From the NCBI GenBank assembly GCA_033002965.1, contig JAURVB010010511.1, forward strand, positions 124,001 through 188,000: DNA of 64,000 nucleotides. Direction: 5' to 3'. The translations under genes and the position numbers were made by a program. Within the stretch, counting starts at the first letter, position 1. Each line of letters begins with the position of its first letter. This DNA comes from Piper betle (lineage: Eukaryota; Streptophyta; Magnoliopsida; Piperales; Piperaceae). Shown piece by piece: positions 1 to 12,300 of this stretch. The notes below the pieces were generated by a model. That model worked only from the letters and a program-made list of their open reading frames with translations. It had not been told where the DNA came from and did no database searches.

Positions 1-465
1 TTGGTAGACAATGGTAAAAGTAATGGATATTCAATATATTTATCAGCAAAACTCGCTTAATATAACGTTTACTCAAAGTATAGTCCTTTGAAAACTTATT
101 TGTTGACCTTACTATTTTCTATTTCATCTGTTCACTTTATATTCATATTCACCACTTGACCTTTCAACAATAAAGATTTTAACACTCTGAAATGTAGGTC
201 CAGATTTCTGCATCACCTCAGATATGTTAGCTTCTTAGTTGTCATTTCTTCTTCTATAACCAAAACTGAAGAAAGGGTAAGCACAGAAAATTTAAAGAAC
301 GACAAATAAACTTACCAGTTTGATAGCGGACAGTATACTCGTCTACGTCTACACTAGGAATAGTGAAACCAGCTCTAGTAAGAAGGTTCCCTGCATCGCG
401 AACCTATTATGATAATGACACTTTTTAAGAAAATAATACACAAAAGATACCTCCCATGTACAGAA

Positions 466-513
466 GATGAGGCAAAGAAGCTTTCCCATGATGAGGCAAA
501 GAAGCTTTCCCAT
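466..513. repeat. 24 bp unit in two perfect tandem copies
   Basis: The unit beginning GATGAGGCAAAG occurs at 466-489 and again at 490-513. It lies in the intron of the NDUFAF5-like gene between exons 525 and 403. Confidence 0.9.
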
Positions 514-550
514 GGAGAGATTACATGTGCCAAAGGAGAATTGCGTGGAC

Positions 551-1419
551 CATGGTTGCATAAATTGGAATCGGAATCGGAATCGGTTTTCGAAGGAGTC
601 AGATTTGGAATCGGAATCGGTCTAAATCGAACAGGAATCGGTTCAGTTGAATCGGTCTGAATAGGTCTAAATCGGTCATATATAATAATTTAACAACTCA
701 TAACATAAATATATAAAAATTAGATATTGATGTCATTTTGATATTATTGTGTGTATTATATTTTATGATATTTTTTAATATTTTTTAGATTTTTTTGAAT
801 TATTTAGAGTTAGTTATTATTTTTGACTCGAGTCGGACACAAGTCAAGTTTTAATTATGAGAATGCCACTGAGTGTTATTTCTTTCCCTCGCCCTTTCTC
901 TCCCGTATCCGCCCTCCTTCCCCGTCGCCGCCACCGCTGCTGCCGCCCCCCCCCCGACCCCTCCCCGCCCTGTGCCCGGCCCTGCGCCCGCCGCGCCGCG
1001 CCGCGCCCTCCCCCAGACCCGCCCTGCCCCGCCCTTGCCCACCGTGCCTCTCCTTGCGCCCGCCGCGCCCCACCTCCCCCGCCGCGCCCGCTCGCTCCCC
1101 GTCCCCCCCCCCAAACCCACCCTAGCCCGCCCTTGCCCACCCCGCCTTGCGCCCGCCACGCCCGCCCGCCCTGCCTTGCCCTCGCCCGCCGCGTCCCACC
1201 TCCCCTGGGCAGCCCCGCCCTGTCCCTCCCCGCCGCAACCGCGCCCGCCCCCTTGCGCCCGGAATTGGCCAATTTGGGCCGATTCTGACCGGTTCAAATC
1301 GGTCGATTCATGGACCGATTCGGATGAAAACCGATTCAATAGGTTTTTTGAATCGGTTTTCCTCGATCTGAGTCGAATCGGCCGATTCGAATTCGGAATC
1401 GGCGATTTATGCAATAGTG
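551..1419. mobile_element. Non-autonomous hAT-like transposon inserted in an exon
   Basis: The element is 869 bp and is flanked by a perfect 8 bp target duplication, GCGTGGAC at 543-550 and 1420-1427. Its ends are imperfect inverted repeats: CATGGTTGCATAAAT on the left and, read on the other strand, CACTATTGCATAAAT on the right (12 of 15 match). Many AATCGG motifs crowd both subterminal regions (565-675 and 1270-1405), as in hAT elements. The interior is AT-rich to 840 and then extremely C-rich, with little G on this strand from about 885 to 1260. No transposase reading frame is present. Part of 780-850 resembles 2290-2385 of the LTR at 1940-4877. The 8 bp duplication supports hAT; the superfamily call is inference. 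Confidence 0.75.
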
Positions 1420-1939
1420 GCGTGGACTAATACCTCCTTCACGCTCCATATGAGCTATTAATAGTCCATGCTATTCGTAATTCCCTAAAAATATTTCAGG
1501 CACAAAAGATACAATGAAAAATTTTCATGCTCACACACTAAAACGACATGAAATTAAAGATGAATCAAAGAAACGAACTTCAATGTCTCTCCAACAAGAA
1601 TAGCAGCTAGAAAGAGCCCGTCAGGCTTCAATCCCAATCTGCACGGCCAATATTGGATGTAAAGTGACATGATTATTCCCTAGGAATAGACCGGAGAAAT
1701 GGCACAGAACATGAGAACACCAAGTCAATCACAAAGTAAACATACTTGCGTCATTGCTCCAGGAAGATCATTTGTCCAGTGAAGTCCCAAACAACTAATT
1801 ATCAGATCCACAGAACTGCAAGATCATGTTATCACACAATTTAGGTAGAATTTATTGGCTAACGAAGAAACGAATCTAAACAAAATTTATAATAGAATTT
1901 CACTAAAATCAATTGAAATAATAATGTGTGCACTCGTAT

Positions 1940-3676
1940 TGTAAAACCCACGATTTGAGCCACGGTTTTATATTCAGAACCGGTCGGTTCGACTGTTATT
2001 TTCGAGTCGAGTCAATTTCAGAATACGTGTACTGAGCCGATGCTAGTCGCATGTATAAGTTATAGAGGGTCATGCATACTTAAGTATATGATGATAACGT
2101 CATGAATACAGCAGAACAGAATGAGTTATCAGAATGTATAAAAGTATGCTAGTTGTTTTTTTTAATTTTTATATACTAGTGGATCGTAGAATTAGTTTTA
2201 GGTCGTTTACCTTGTTAGGACGCGTTACGAGTAGTTGGATGGGTTGATAGTTCTAGAGCATATCATTGCAATGTTTTAGTGTTTGTTTGATTTTACGGGA
2301 TTTTTCCCGATTTTTTGGATTTTTTTTAGGATTTTCTACGACTTAGTTATTATTCTTGACTCGAGCCGGATACGAGTCAAGTAATATTTACGAGTTTGCC
2401 ACCAAGCCATTTTCTCCCTCCAGACATTTCTTCCCAAAACCTTGCCCCGACGCCGCCACTGTGTAGCGTCGTCGCCGCTGCCGTGGACACCAGCCTACCG
2501 CCGATCGTCGCCGGCCAGCCCTGCCACGGCGTCGCCGTGCCGCCCCAACCAGCCCCGGCCGTTGCCAGGCCGTCGTGACGCCGGAACCGCTTTGCCTAGC
2601 GCTGTGGCTACATTTTGGTCGTGTCGCCGATTCCGCTGCCAGTGACCGTCGCCACCACGATCAGGTGGTCGCCTCAGCACCATCGACCACCCAGCAACCT
2701 TCCCCGACCAGAACGGAGGCCATCGCCGCCCTGGCTGGCCGGATCTAGCCACCCATCGCCGCCAGCCCTATGTATGCATTTTCCCGCAAGCCGACACCTT
2801 CGTTGGCCGCGTTGACCTCATAGATGAGTCGGGCACGCCGAGCCGGTTCCAAGGGTACCCAACACGACCACTTTCCGGCTAGTAGACGCCGCCGGCGACG
2901 GTTGCCGGAAAACCGCCGGAAGCTGCTGGAAAATCGCCGAAAACTGTCGAAAAACCAGAATTTTTGGAATTCGCCAGAATTCACCAGATCTTCGGCGGGG
3001 CTCACCCAGTCGAGCCCGATCGAGCTTCGGACGCCGATGAGCGCCGAATTTGAGCTCCGAGACACGTGACAAAACCCTAGCTGTTGCCGATTGCCAACTA
3101 CGTGAGGTATAATTACCTCCAATTGAGTTGTTTAAAATTGATAATGATTGTTAGCACAGCATGCTAGGGTTGATTTATGATGTGATTGATAGTGCATGGA
3201 GGTTAAGTGATCTAATGAAGTAAGTAAATTGACCATGATAATGTATGATGTAACTTAGGAAAAATACAATAAAATTGTCATGAATAGGATGAGTTAGAGT
3301 TATTTTCATATTTATGGTTATTTGACGGTTGATGATTTTGTGTTTAATTGTGTTGAGTTTGATGCATCATTTAGTTAGCGGGCGTTAGTATTTAGTTTTG
3401 ATGTGTAGGTACGGAATAGGAGCTCGCCGTCTAGGCGCGATGACACGTTTGGAGTTTCTACCAGGTCCGTTTAGGACTCGACTCTGTTTTACATCTTTCT
3501 ATTGTATGTTTATCTTATTATTTGCAGGATGGGTTAAGTGGCGTTTTATTGGATCCTACTTAACTCGGGCCATCTAGCCGAACAGATTTCCGGATTAATA
3601 ACCCCTCGAGGATGATTTCGAAAATAAGATCCACCACAAGTTGCCTTCGGGCTTATTATATAAATCCCTACCCAGC

Positions 3677-3733
<57 letters not shown>

Positions 3734-4877
3734 TTTCGCATTTTCAGTGAGACGAGAGATGGAGAAACCGACTGCACTACCATGAGCGGATGCCATGACA
3801 GTCAAAGCGGGCTCTGGATTAGTGCCAGCGGACTGTTCCATTCCCGAGGGATCCTGACAACTTCGCATTTGAGTTCCTCACACCCGGAGAACATGGAGGT
3901 TAACAGGTACTGTTTAGTATAGCGCATGTCCGGACTTGTAGTTCAAAGGGTACAAAAGGCGACTGCCTGAAAGTACTCGACCTTCGTGCTTAAGGCCAGG
4001 AGAAATATGGAGGTAAAGAGAGGGCTTAGGATAAAGTTTCACTTGAAATACTGAAAAAGAAGTGCCAAGAGTGGCACAGTACCAGCAGCAGATCAGTAAG
4101 TTCGGGATGCTACCGGGTCTGCAGCACAGTGGCTCCTCAGTAGTGCCCTTCAGAGTGTTCACGTGGAGTATATGATGGTTTCTTTCATATGAGAGTTTGC
4201 TCTCATAGCCAGCTTGTTATAGTTATTTTATTTTCTGGACCAATAATACTTGTTACTGACGTGTTTTTATACTATATGTAGGTAACAATTACGAGTTGGA
4301 AGAGTCAGTTTGGACGGAGAAGCATTATTGTCGCTTGCACACATGTCAGTCAATTGAGTGTTTATATTGTGTTATGATATTATTATATGGTGTGAATAAA
4401 TGCTTGAAACATGATGATGTAACGTGATTAGTTGTTAAAATATGATGTTAAGACATGATGACAAGAGGTGAGATGTGATCAGTGTGCACAGTAGAAGTGT
4501 GGCCCAAGTTCTATAGTGAATATACAGTATATTAGATTGTGTGTGATCGAAATTATTGATATATGCATATATATTGGTATATATTATTTTGACAGGGTGG
4601 ACCCTAATTGCACTTTTAGGGGAGACTTTGTCCGTTTTATTTTAAAATTTTTATTGAGCTTGATCGTAATTGTATTGGTGTGTGTGCTTGAATTGTATGT
4701 CATCCATGTAGTATCATGTTAGGATTTTATGCATTTATCCATGCACGGCGAGTAATATCTTCATCTTAAGACGCTGAGATTAGTTCCGCGCGAGTTGGGT
4801 TCGGTTTAGCCGACCTAACCGGGGCCTGTAACATGCCAGTTCGGTTCACAAGCTTGGACTGGATTTGAGGTGTTACA
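1940..4877 (+). mobile_element. Solo LTR of a Ty3/gypsy (Del/Tekay-like) retrotransposon
   Basis: The element starts TGTAAAACCC and ends GGTGTTACA, so it has TG...CA ends and the 5 bp inverted termini TGTAA/TTACA. It is flanked by a perfect 5 bp target duplication, CGTAT at 1935-1939 and 4878-4882. I see no internal direct repeat pairing its two ends, no gag-pol frame and no tRNA primer site, so the 2.94 kb unit is best read as one long LTR left by recombination. Chromovirus Del/Tekay LTRs have this length range and these termini; that assignment is from general knowledge. A GC-rich tract at 2440-3060 gives spurious reading frames. It sits in the intron between NDUFAF5-like exons 5004 and 1815. 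A diverged inverted relative lies at 57.0-58.55 kb. Confidence 0.8.
3679..3728. repeat. (AT)25 microsatellite inside the LTR
   Basis: Uninterrupted AT dinucleotides. Reading frames through it give only Tyr-Ile runs and are not genes. Confidence 0.97.
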
Positions 4878-5135
4878 CGTATAACCTCTAAAAAAACATA
4901 TTAATGAAACTCTTAACCTTAAACACATAAAATAAATACCATTCAGGTACAAGCTTGAAAGCATTTTTGGATATAGACACAATTTGCAAATATTAAAAAA
5001 TGCCTCTCTTTAACGGGAAGAAATTCCTTATCCCCAACGAGAAAAGATGTTTTAATAAAGCTGCCAGACATAGTTTTTTAAGCAGTCCTACACTTTTCCA
5101 CCATGTCACATGACAAATCCATCATAATCGTTTCT

Positions 5136-6514
5136 CTGCTCTTGATAATTGTGTTTGATAATTTTAGTTAAGGAAATATTTTTTCTCGTGGAAACGATAC
5201 TATACTCAGTATGCTACTATATTTTTTGATCATGGCTGATATAATTGTCAATTATATTAAATTTGTTTCACCAAGTAAATGAGTCAATTAAATTTAAGAT
5301 GCAAAAAAGCTGAGAAAAATTTGATGGTGCACATAATATTACTCTAAAAATGATACTATAATGCTTTGTTTTGTTGACTTTTGAAGAGAAAAAGAATAGC
5401 AGCATTTAGGAAACTATAATGCAGTTACACTAGAAGTTGCCTTAGCTCGTTCCTTTGTCATGTATTCGCGTCAACTTTTGCATACTTCCTGGAAGTAGTA
5501 ACACAATTGCAAATTCTCTTTATTATAATAAGACATGGCATTCCTACGCAACTAATAAATACTGTTTGAAAAAATAAATAAATGTTATTTACTCATGTTT
5601 ATAAGTGTAACATGTTTATTATTTATTTATCGTATTATTTTCGTTACGAGACCTGTTAAAAAAATAAGAGTTTAGGGCATTCACATCATTGCATTAGATT
5701 ATATAGATTGTTTTGGAAGTAGGTATATATAACACTTAGCATTATAAAATGTGAAAGTATTATGGTACACTTCGAAATGTTGAGGAAAAGTTGTCTAACC
5801 CAAACAAGTTGGTCTAGGTCTACAAACTATAATGACCCAACCATGAAACTGATTGATTGAGCCGTCATTATCGATCAGACTGGGTCAAGCTAATCCTAAT
5901 ACCAACCTTACAAAGTCACAAAACTTGATCAGGATTGCTCCCAAAAAAAAAAAGTCTTGTTACCAACCAAGAGAAGGCAACTCATAAAAACCCATGAAAC
6001 CAGGTATATCTTCCCAACACATGAAATCGCACTTGTGCAATCCCCATCTCCACTTTGTTTCTGATAATACCAATCTCCATTGATCACCACAAACTAACAA
6101 ATCATGATTAACAAATGTTCTGGATCATCAATTCCCAAGGGCATGCATGATGCATCAAGTGGATAAACATCAAATCAAAGATAGTTTATTATTATTATTA
6201 TTATTATTGATGGTTTTTGATTTGGTGCTCCAACTATGCAAACCACTTTTTATTCTTTATTTTTAACTTAAACACCATAAACATACCCACTTTATTTTAA
6301 TTTATTAGTTTAAAAAATATTTTTTAAAATATAGATAAGAAGAACATAACAAGACAACACTTGGAATATAAGCCAACTCCAACATTGCATCAGCACCTAA
6401 CTCTTCTTCTGCTTCTTCTTCACCCCTCCCTTACTCTGCACTCCATCTTCTTCCATCACCACCACCCTCGAAAGCCCTCCCCACCTTCCATGCTTCCACC
6501 CATATCCCCCAACC
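5136..6514. other. Intergenic AT-rich DNA between the NDUFAF5-like remains and the GT47 gene
   Basis: I looked here for the missing N-terminal NDUFAF5 exons and found none. The stretch holds a (TTA)n run at 6187-6209 and, close to the GT47 start, a pyrimidine-rich leader (6400-6510) that is probably its 5' UTR. No confident TATA box. Confidence 0.5.
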
Positions 6515-9313
6515 ATGGCCGCCAACCTCCCCAAACACCGGTGGCGCCGCAAAACCATGAAGCTCCACAAACCCACGTCCACCACCACCTTCTTCTTCGC
6601 CAAGCGCCCATGGCTCCTCTCCCTCCTCCTCTTCCTCTCCTACTACTTCATCACCACCACCACCTTCACCACCATCACCACCATCCCCCTCATCAGACCG
6701 GTCACTTCCACCACCCTGCTGGCTCTTGAATCGCCGCCGCCGGACGAACTCGCCGGAGTGGACCTCAAGGTGTACGTCTACGAGCTGCCGCCGGCGTACA
6801 ACGCTGACTGGCTAGCCGACGAGAGGTGCGCCCGCCACCTCTTCGCGGCGGAGGTGGCCATCCACCGGGCGCTGGCGGGGAGTGGGCGGTTCCGGACGTT
6901 GAACCCGGCGGAGGCCGATTTTTCTTCGTCCCCGTTTATGTCACCTGCAACTTCAGCGGCGCCACCGGGTTCCCGGTCCTTAGCCATGCCCGCGGCCTGA
7001 TCCAGTCGGCCGTCCGGCGGGTCTCCGGTGAGCTCCCGTACTGGAACCGGAGCTCCGGCGCCGACCATGTCTTCGTCGCATCGCATGACTACGGAGCTTG
7101 CTTCCATACAATGGTAGGTTGATGTAGTAAAAACGTTGAAGTTTAGAGAGTGGAATCAATAGGAAGATGAAGTCTTGCTGATGAACCTATTTGCATGGTA
7201 GCTAAAACAGTAAAGTTACAAAGTTGGGTCAATAGGAAGATGAACTTTTGATGACAACTTCATTGTGATTTCAACTGTTTTGGTTTCAATTAGGTTGAAT
7301 CAAGGCTCAAACTGCTCTGTTTGGTTAGAACAGAGAAAACACAAGATCTTGCTTTCATACAATGGTAAGATGAAAAGTAAAACAGTAAAATTACAGAGTA
7401 GAATTGATAAGAAGATGAAGTTTTGATGGCTACCGATTTTAATTTTAGAGAAAGAGAATCCAATCTGATCAAAGTAAAGCTCAAACTGCTCACTTCTATT
7501 AGAAATTTAGAACAGAAAAACACAAGCGTTCACAACTAACAAGTCATGCTACACAAATTTTATTTATTTATCTTTGTATGGGAGGGAGCTAAAGAAATAT
7601 GTTGTATGTGAGAAGAAAAAACAGTAAAATTAAAGAAGATGATTAAATTGTGATGACAATACATTATGATTTTAGTACAAGTGAAATGCAATCTGATCAA
7701 AGGAATAAGCTTCAACTTCTCTGTTTTACTGCAACATATTTTTAGATTGAATTTTGCATGGTTTATGTTTTTGCATGGTTTTGGGTCTTGTGAATCTGTG
7801 ATTATATTTTTGCATGATTAAAGATACTTGTTGCAGATTTTAATCTTTGATTGTGGGGTGATTGATGAAGAGCAGGAAGATGCTGCAAGAGCAGATGGCA
7901 TACCGAGCTTCATGAAGAACTCCATCATACTCCAGACGTTTGGAGTGGAAGGGCAGCACCCATGCCAGGAGGCGGAGCACATCGTCATACCGCCGTATGT
8001 GCCACCGGAGAGTATAACGGCGACGATGAACAGGTCGCCGGCGGGGAGGGAGAGGGATATCTGGGCATATTTCCGGGAAGATGGAGGTCCATCCCAAAAA
8101 CGTCAGTGGACATTTTTACAGCAGGTTCAACTTTTCTTCACTGATCCAAGGATTAAAGATAATTGATGAGGTTTTAATCATTGATTATTTGCAATTACGT
8201 TTATATTTTGAATTTTTTAGATAATCCAGCTTGTAAACTTTTGCTTTTAGCATAGAGTATAGGTTAAAAACTTCATCAATCACGTAGAAAAATTCAATTA
8301 TTAATTATTAATTATTATGTAATATGGATGTTATGTAATATGTTAGTGAATAGTATCAATTTTTATTCTTCTTTTTGCCTTCTCGCAAAAAAAGGTTAAG
8401 GACGTATAAATTAATATACGATTTATATAATTACAAATAGCAAAAATTAGACGAATAAATACTCTTTGAAAACCATCTTTTATTGGGGCTTAAAGCCAGT
8501 GACACATGCATGCAATACAAACATTTTTAAAATTATTATTAATTTTTTCAATGTTGAGATAACATTCTACATTTTTTTGAATTACCTCTTTTCCTCAACA
8601 ACCAAGTTGATGATGTTTATAATATTTTCATAAGGTGAAAATCAAAAAATAGCGCATGCTCGTGTCATGAATTTAAAATAGAAGTTGCTACTTGGTTATG
8701 AATCTTGACTTATATTTCTACTTTTTAACTGTTAAAATTTAGCAATTTAAATAAGTAGGTTCAAGTCCAACATCAAATTGATTTGTTTTGAATTGCTAAC
8801 TTTAATGCTTAACCACATCGTCCAAGTAATAGACATCTTTGCAGGCGGGTCCGGACCGCCATTTGGGCCCGGTTCAACCGCAACCGTCGGTTCCACCTCC
8901 ACCGTCATCGGTTCGCGAACTATCGGACCGAGATTGCCCGGTCCGTATTCTGCCTTTGCCCTCTCGGCTGGGCTCCATGGAGCCCACGGCTCGTCGAGTC
9001 CGTCGCCCTCGGCTGCATCCCTGTTATCATCGCCGACGGCATTCGACTACCGTTTCCCGACGTCGTGCGATGGTCGGCCATCTCCGTCTCCGTCTCGGAG
9101 CGCAAAGTCCGCTGGCTCGACCGTATCCTTCGACGAGTCGCCTCCACAAATCTGTCCGTGATACAACAAAACCTCCACGACCCGAGCGTTGGACGAGCGC
9201 TGATGTTTAACGAAGAGATCCGAATTGGAGATGCCACGTGGCAGATTTTAGTTGGGTTATCGAAGAAAATGAACCGATCTTTCCGGCGGAGCGATGTGTC
9301 CACGTGGAAGTGA
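6515..9313 (+). CDS. IRX7: GT47 glucuronoxylan glycosyltransferase, FRA8/IRX7 (F8H) type; two frame breaks
   Basis: A Golgi type II membrane glycosyltransferase of the exostosin family. FRA8/IRX7 is needed to make the reducing-end oligosaccharide that primes or ends glucuronoxylan chains in secondary walls. Exons: 6515-7113, 7876-8124, 8845-9313, with GT-AG introns. Seen: Kozak-like ATG (ACCATGGCC), a hydrophobic anchor (LLSLLLFLSYYF) near residues 30-45, then LKVYVYELPPAYN, FFFVPVYVTCNF, HVFVASHDYGACFH, SIILQTFG, IPPYVPPES, CLCPLGWAPWSPRLVES and PVIIADGIRLPF in family order. Repaired length is about 439 residues, close to the usual 448. Two breaks: one T missing from the run at 6919-6923, and one extra (or two missing) bases in the G run at 8075-8077. 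Beyond the breaks the protein is well conserved, so sequence error is at least as likely as true inactivation. The 3' end is duplicated downstream. Confidence 0.9.
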
Positions 9314-12300
9314 GTGAGTGGTCAGTAATTGACAATTGGTCCACGTGTGTTGCGGCGGCCGGAGACGTACAATAATTGCGTGAGAGATTGCGTGATAGCT
9401 GGATAATCACGTGGTTTATATTCTATGCGTCTGCGAAAGCGAGGCCCGTTACTTTTGTCGTGACACTTTAAACGTCATCGATCATTATTTCTTTTGTTTA
9501 TTTGCTATAAATATTTCTTTTTTTGGAGTTTGATGTAAGATAATAATTAGAGACCAAATTTCCTTTTAATTTCTTTCAAAATAAATTAAAAAAATACTAA
9601 TTACATGCATTCATCCCACCTGTGTTGCAACAAAATTATTTAGAAAGCAAATTGTAAAATTCATGATTTGACTTAAGGTTTTATAGCAGCTAATTGATTA
9701 ATTTATTATTTTAATTTAATCAGTTCAATTTTTTAAAATAAGTGTGCTACGTTAGGGCCATTTAAATACGGTAAAAAAGTTTTTATATATTTGAGTATAT
9801 AATAATTATGTTAGTTATGTAATAACAAATTAAGTTCTTGGTATATAAAAAATATGCCTTATTTACTTTATTTTATTTAATAAATTATAAAATTAAATTT
9901 AAGTAGTTGACACATGGATTACTATTTTTTTGTTGGGTCTGTAGTTTTTAGATTATGACATTCGGAGAAACGTGTCCACGTGGAAGTGAGTGAGTCGTCA
10001 GTCATTGATAATTGGTCCACGTGTGTGCGGCAATTAGAGACGTACAATAATTGCGTAAGAGGTACGTGACAGCTAGATACTCACGTGGTTTCTTACATGT
10101 GAATTTTGTGGGTCCTATGCCTTTCGCGAAAGCGAGGCCCATTACTTTTGTCATGACAATTTCAATGTCACCAATTATTATTATTTTTATTTATTTGCTG
10201 TAAATATTTCTTCTTTTTTTAGTTTGATATAAGATAATAATCAGAGACCAAATTTCCTTTTATTTTCTTTGAAATAAATTAAAAAAACACTAATTACACG
10301 GAGAAAATATTTTAAAAAGTAAATTATAAAATCTATGACGATGAGTTTTATGGTCGCTAATTGATTGATTCGACCATTTATCGAAGTTGGCTTAACGTTA
10401 AGAATAAGTGCACAGAATTAAGGCTGATCTTGTATATATGGTATAAAGGTTTTTGTATACTTAATTATATGAAAATAATTTCAACTATATAATAGTAAAT
10501 TAAATTATTAGTAAATACAAAAATATGCCCTCTATATTTATTTTATCAAATAAATTGTAAAATTAAATTTAAGTCATTGATCGTATTAAGATGTGTTAGT
10601 TACGATTTTTTATTGAGTTGGTAGCTTTTAGATCATGTCATTCAACATATATCAAATTTATTTTATTTTTTATTTTTATTTTTATTTTGACTCACATCCA
10701 GCGTGACAATACTTAAACAGTTCTTAAAAGTTTTAAAAGTACAGCCAAATGCAATTTAAAAAAAAACTTAATCAAACCTGACTACCATCTTGCCATTGTC
10801 ACCCCCCTAACGACGCTGTCACGGGCAGCACCACTGCCGCCTAGCTGCTGTCCAGCCTTCCCTTCTCCTTCCTTTCCCCGCCACCTACCCCCTTCTTCTC
10901 GATCCATCTTTCATGTACACCGGCAACCCTTAGCCACCTTTCTTGTCGCCGCCGGCAACGCGGGGCTGCTTGGCTTCCAACTCCGACCAACCTCTTCCTT
11001 CCCTCCCATTCTCCTCTCTTCCCTTTTTTCCTCTACCCGCTCGCCCTCCCCCTATTCGACTGGCTGACAATAATAGCAGCTCGATGTCGGCTAGTTGCCG
11101 GCCACCGGTCACCCAAATTGCTGCCGGCTAGTTGCCGACCCGAGTGTTGGACGAGCCCTGATGTTCAACAAAGATATCCGAATAGAAGATGCCACATGGC
11201 CGACTTTAGTTGGGTAATCGAAGAAAATGAACCGATCTTTCCGGCAGAGTGTGCGTCCACGTGGAAGTGAGTGAGTGGTCAGTCATTGATAATTGGTCCA
11301 CGTGTGTTGCGGAGACGTTAAAAAAATAAAAATTGCGTGAGAGGTGTGTGACAGCCGGATAATCACGTGGTTTCTTACATGTAAATTCTGTGGGTCCCAC
11401 GCCATTCGCAAAAGCGAGACCGGTTACTTTTGTCGTGACAATTTCAATGTCACCAATTATTATTCCTTTTGTTTATTTGCTGTAAATATTTCTTTTTTTA
11501 GGGTTTGATATAAGATAATAATCGGAGACCAAATTTCCTTTTACTTTCTTTGAAATAAATTAAAAAAACACTACTTACATGCATTCATCCCACCTGAATC
11601 ACAGAGAAGATGTTTTAGAAAGCAAATTGTAAAACTCGCGGCCTAACTCAAGGTTTAGTTGCTAGTTAGTCGGTTTGATCATTTAACTTGGGCGGTTCAA
11701 CTTTTAGAACAAGTGCACCGGGTCGAGGCCGATCGTGTATATGTAATATGAGAGAGTATATGATAATAGTATCAGCTACACAACAACAAATTCAGTTATT
11801 AATATAAACAAAAGTATGTCCTAGTTATTTTATTTTACCCAGTAGATTATAAAATTAAATTTAGGTTGTTGATCGTATTAGGACATGTTGCTTACAATTT
11901 TTTGTTTGGTTGGTAGCTATTAAATCATGTCATTCGGCGGATGTCGAGTTTGTTTTATTTTCTATTTTTATTTTGACTCCCATCCATGATATGTTTGACA
12001 CGCTTTGACAACACTTAAACAGTTTTTAAAAGCTTTTAGAACCCACTTCACACCTAATTATTGGTCTTATCCTAGCCAAGTGTAATTTAAAACAAAAACC
12101 CCAAATTAAACCCGACTACCCTCTTTCCCCTTTCCCCTACATGACCCTTGTCACCCCCCTTAATGATGCCGTTGCCGGCAGCACCACCGCCAGCCAACTG
12201 ATGTCCAACTCCGACCAGCCTCTCTTCTCTTTCCCTTTCCTCTACCCACTCGCCCTCCCTATTTGATTGGCTCACAGTAATAGTAGCTCGTTGCTGGCTA

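Larger units (their letters stand above)
316..5135 (-). pseudogene. NDUFAF5: NDUFAF5-like (At1g22800-type) complex I assembly methyltransferase/hydroxylase, decayed and cut by the left edge
   Basis: Family role: NDUFAF5 is a mitochondrial SAM-fold protein that hydroxylates an arginine of NDUFS7 during complex I assembly. Seen, in coding order on the minus strand: exon 5135-5004 (IMMDLSCDMVEKCRTA, stop, then FLVGDKEFLPVKE); exon 1815-1746 ([19 protein letters not shown]); exon 1638-1579 (LGLKPDGLFLAAILVGETL); exon 1484-525, interrupted at 1419-551 by an insertion (ELRIAWT, then MEREGGISPR and SPLAH once the insertion is ignored); exon 403-316 ([13 protein letters not shown]...[11 protein letters not shown]). 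The order and wording match the family. The remaining C-terminal exons would lie left of base 1, and I did not find the N-terminal exons. Damage: an in-frame TAA where the family has Gln, one extra base in exon 1484-1428, the exon insertion, a GC instead of GT donor after 5004, and a phase mismatch between exons 1746 and 1638. Identity is confident from the motifs; loss of function is inferred. Confidence 0.82.

Noticed and set aside
844..1430. Several overlapping reading frames on both strands, rich in Pro/Arg or Gly/Ala
   Set aside because: They all come from the C-rich core of the hAT-like element. No frame has motifs, and low stop frequency is expected from base composition.
2396..3122. 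Open frames on both strands in a GC-rich stretch
   Set aside because: They lie wholly inside the solo LTR and share the same region with the copy at 57.9-58.5 kb. No domain.
3595..3922. Frames with Tyr-Ile repeats
   Set aside because: Translation of an (AT)n microsatellite; the same applies at 23833-24039.
7290..7523. Minus-strand frame of 77 residues
   Set aside because: Falls in GT47 intron 1 and has low-complexity Ser/Leu/Phe content.
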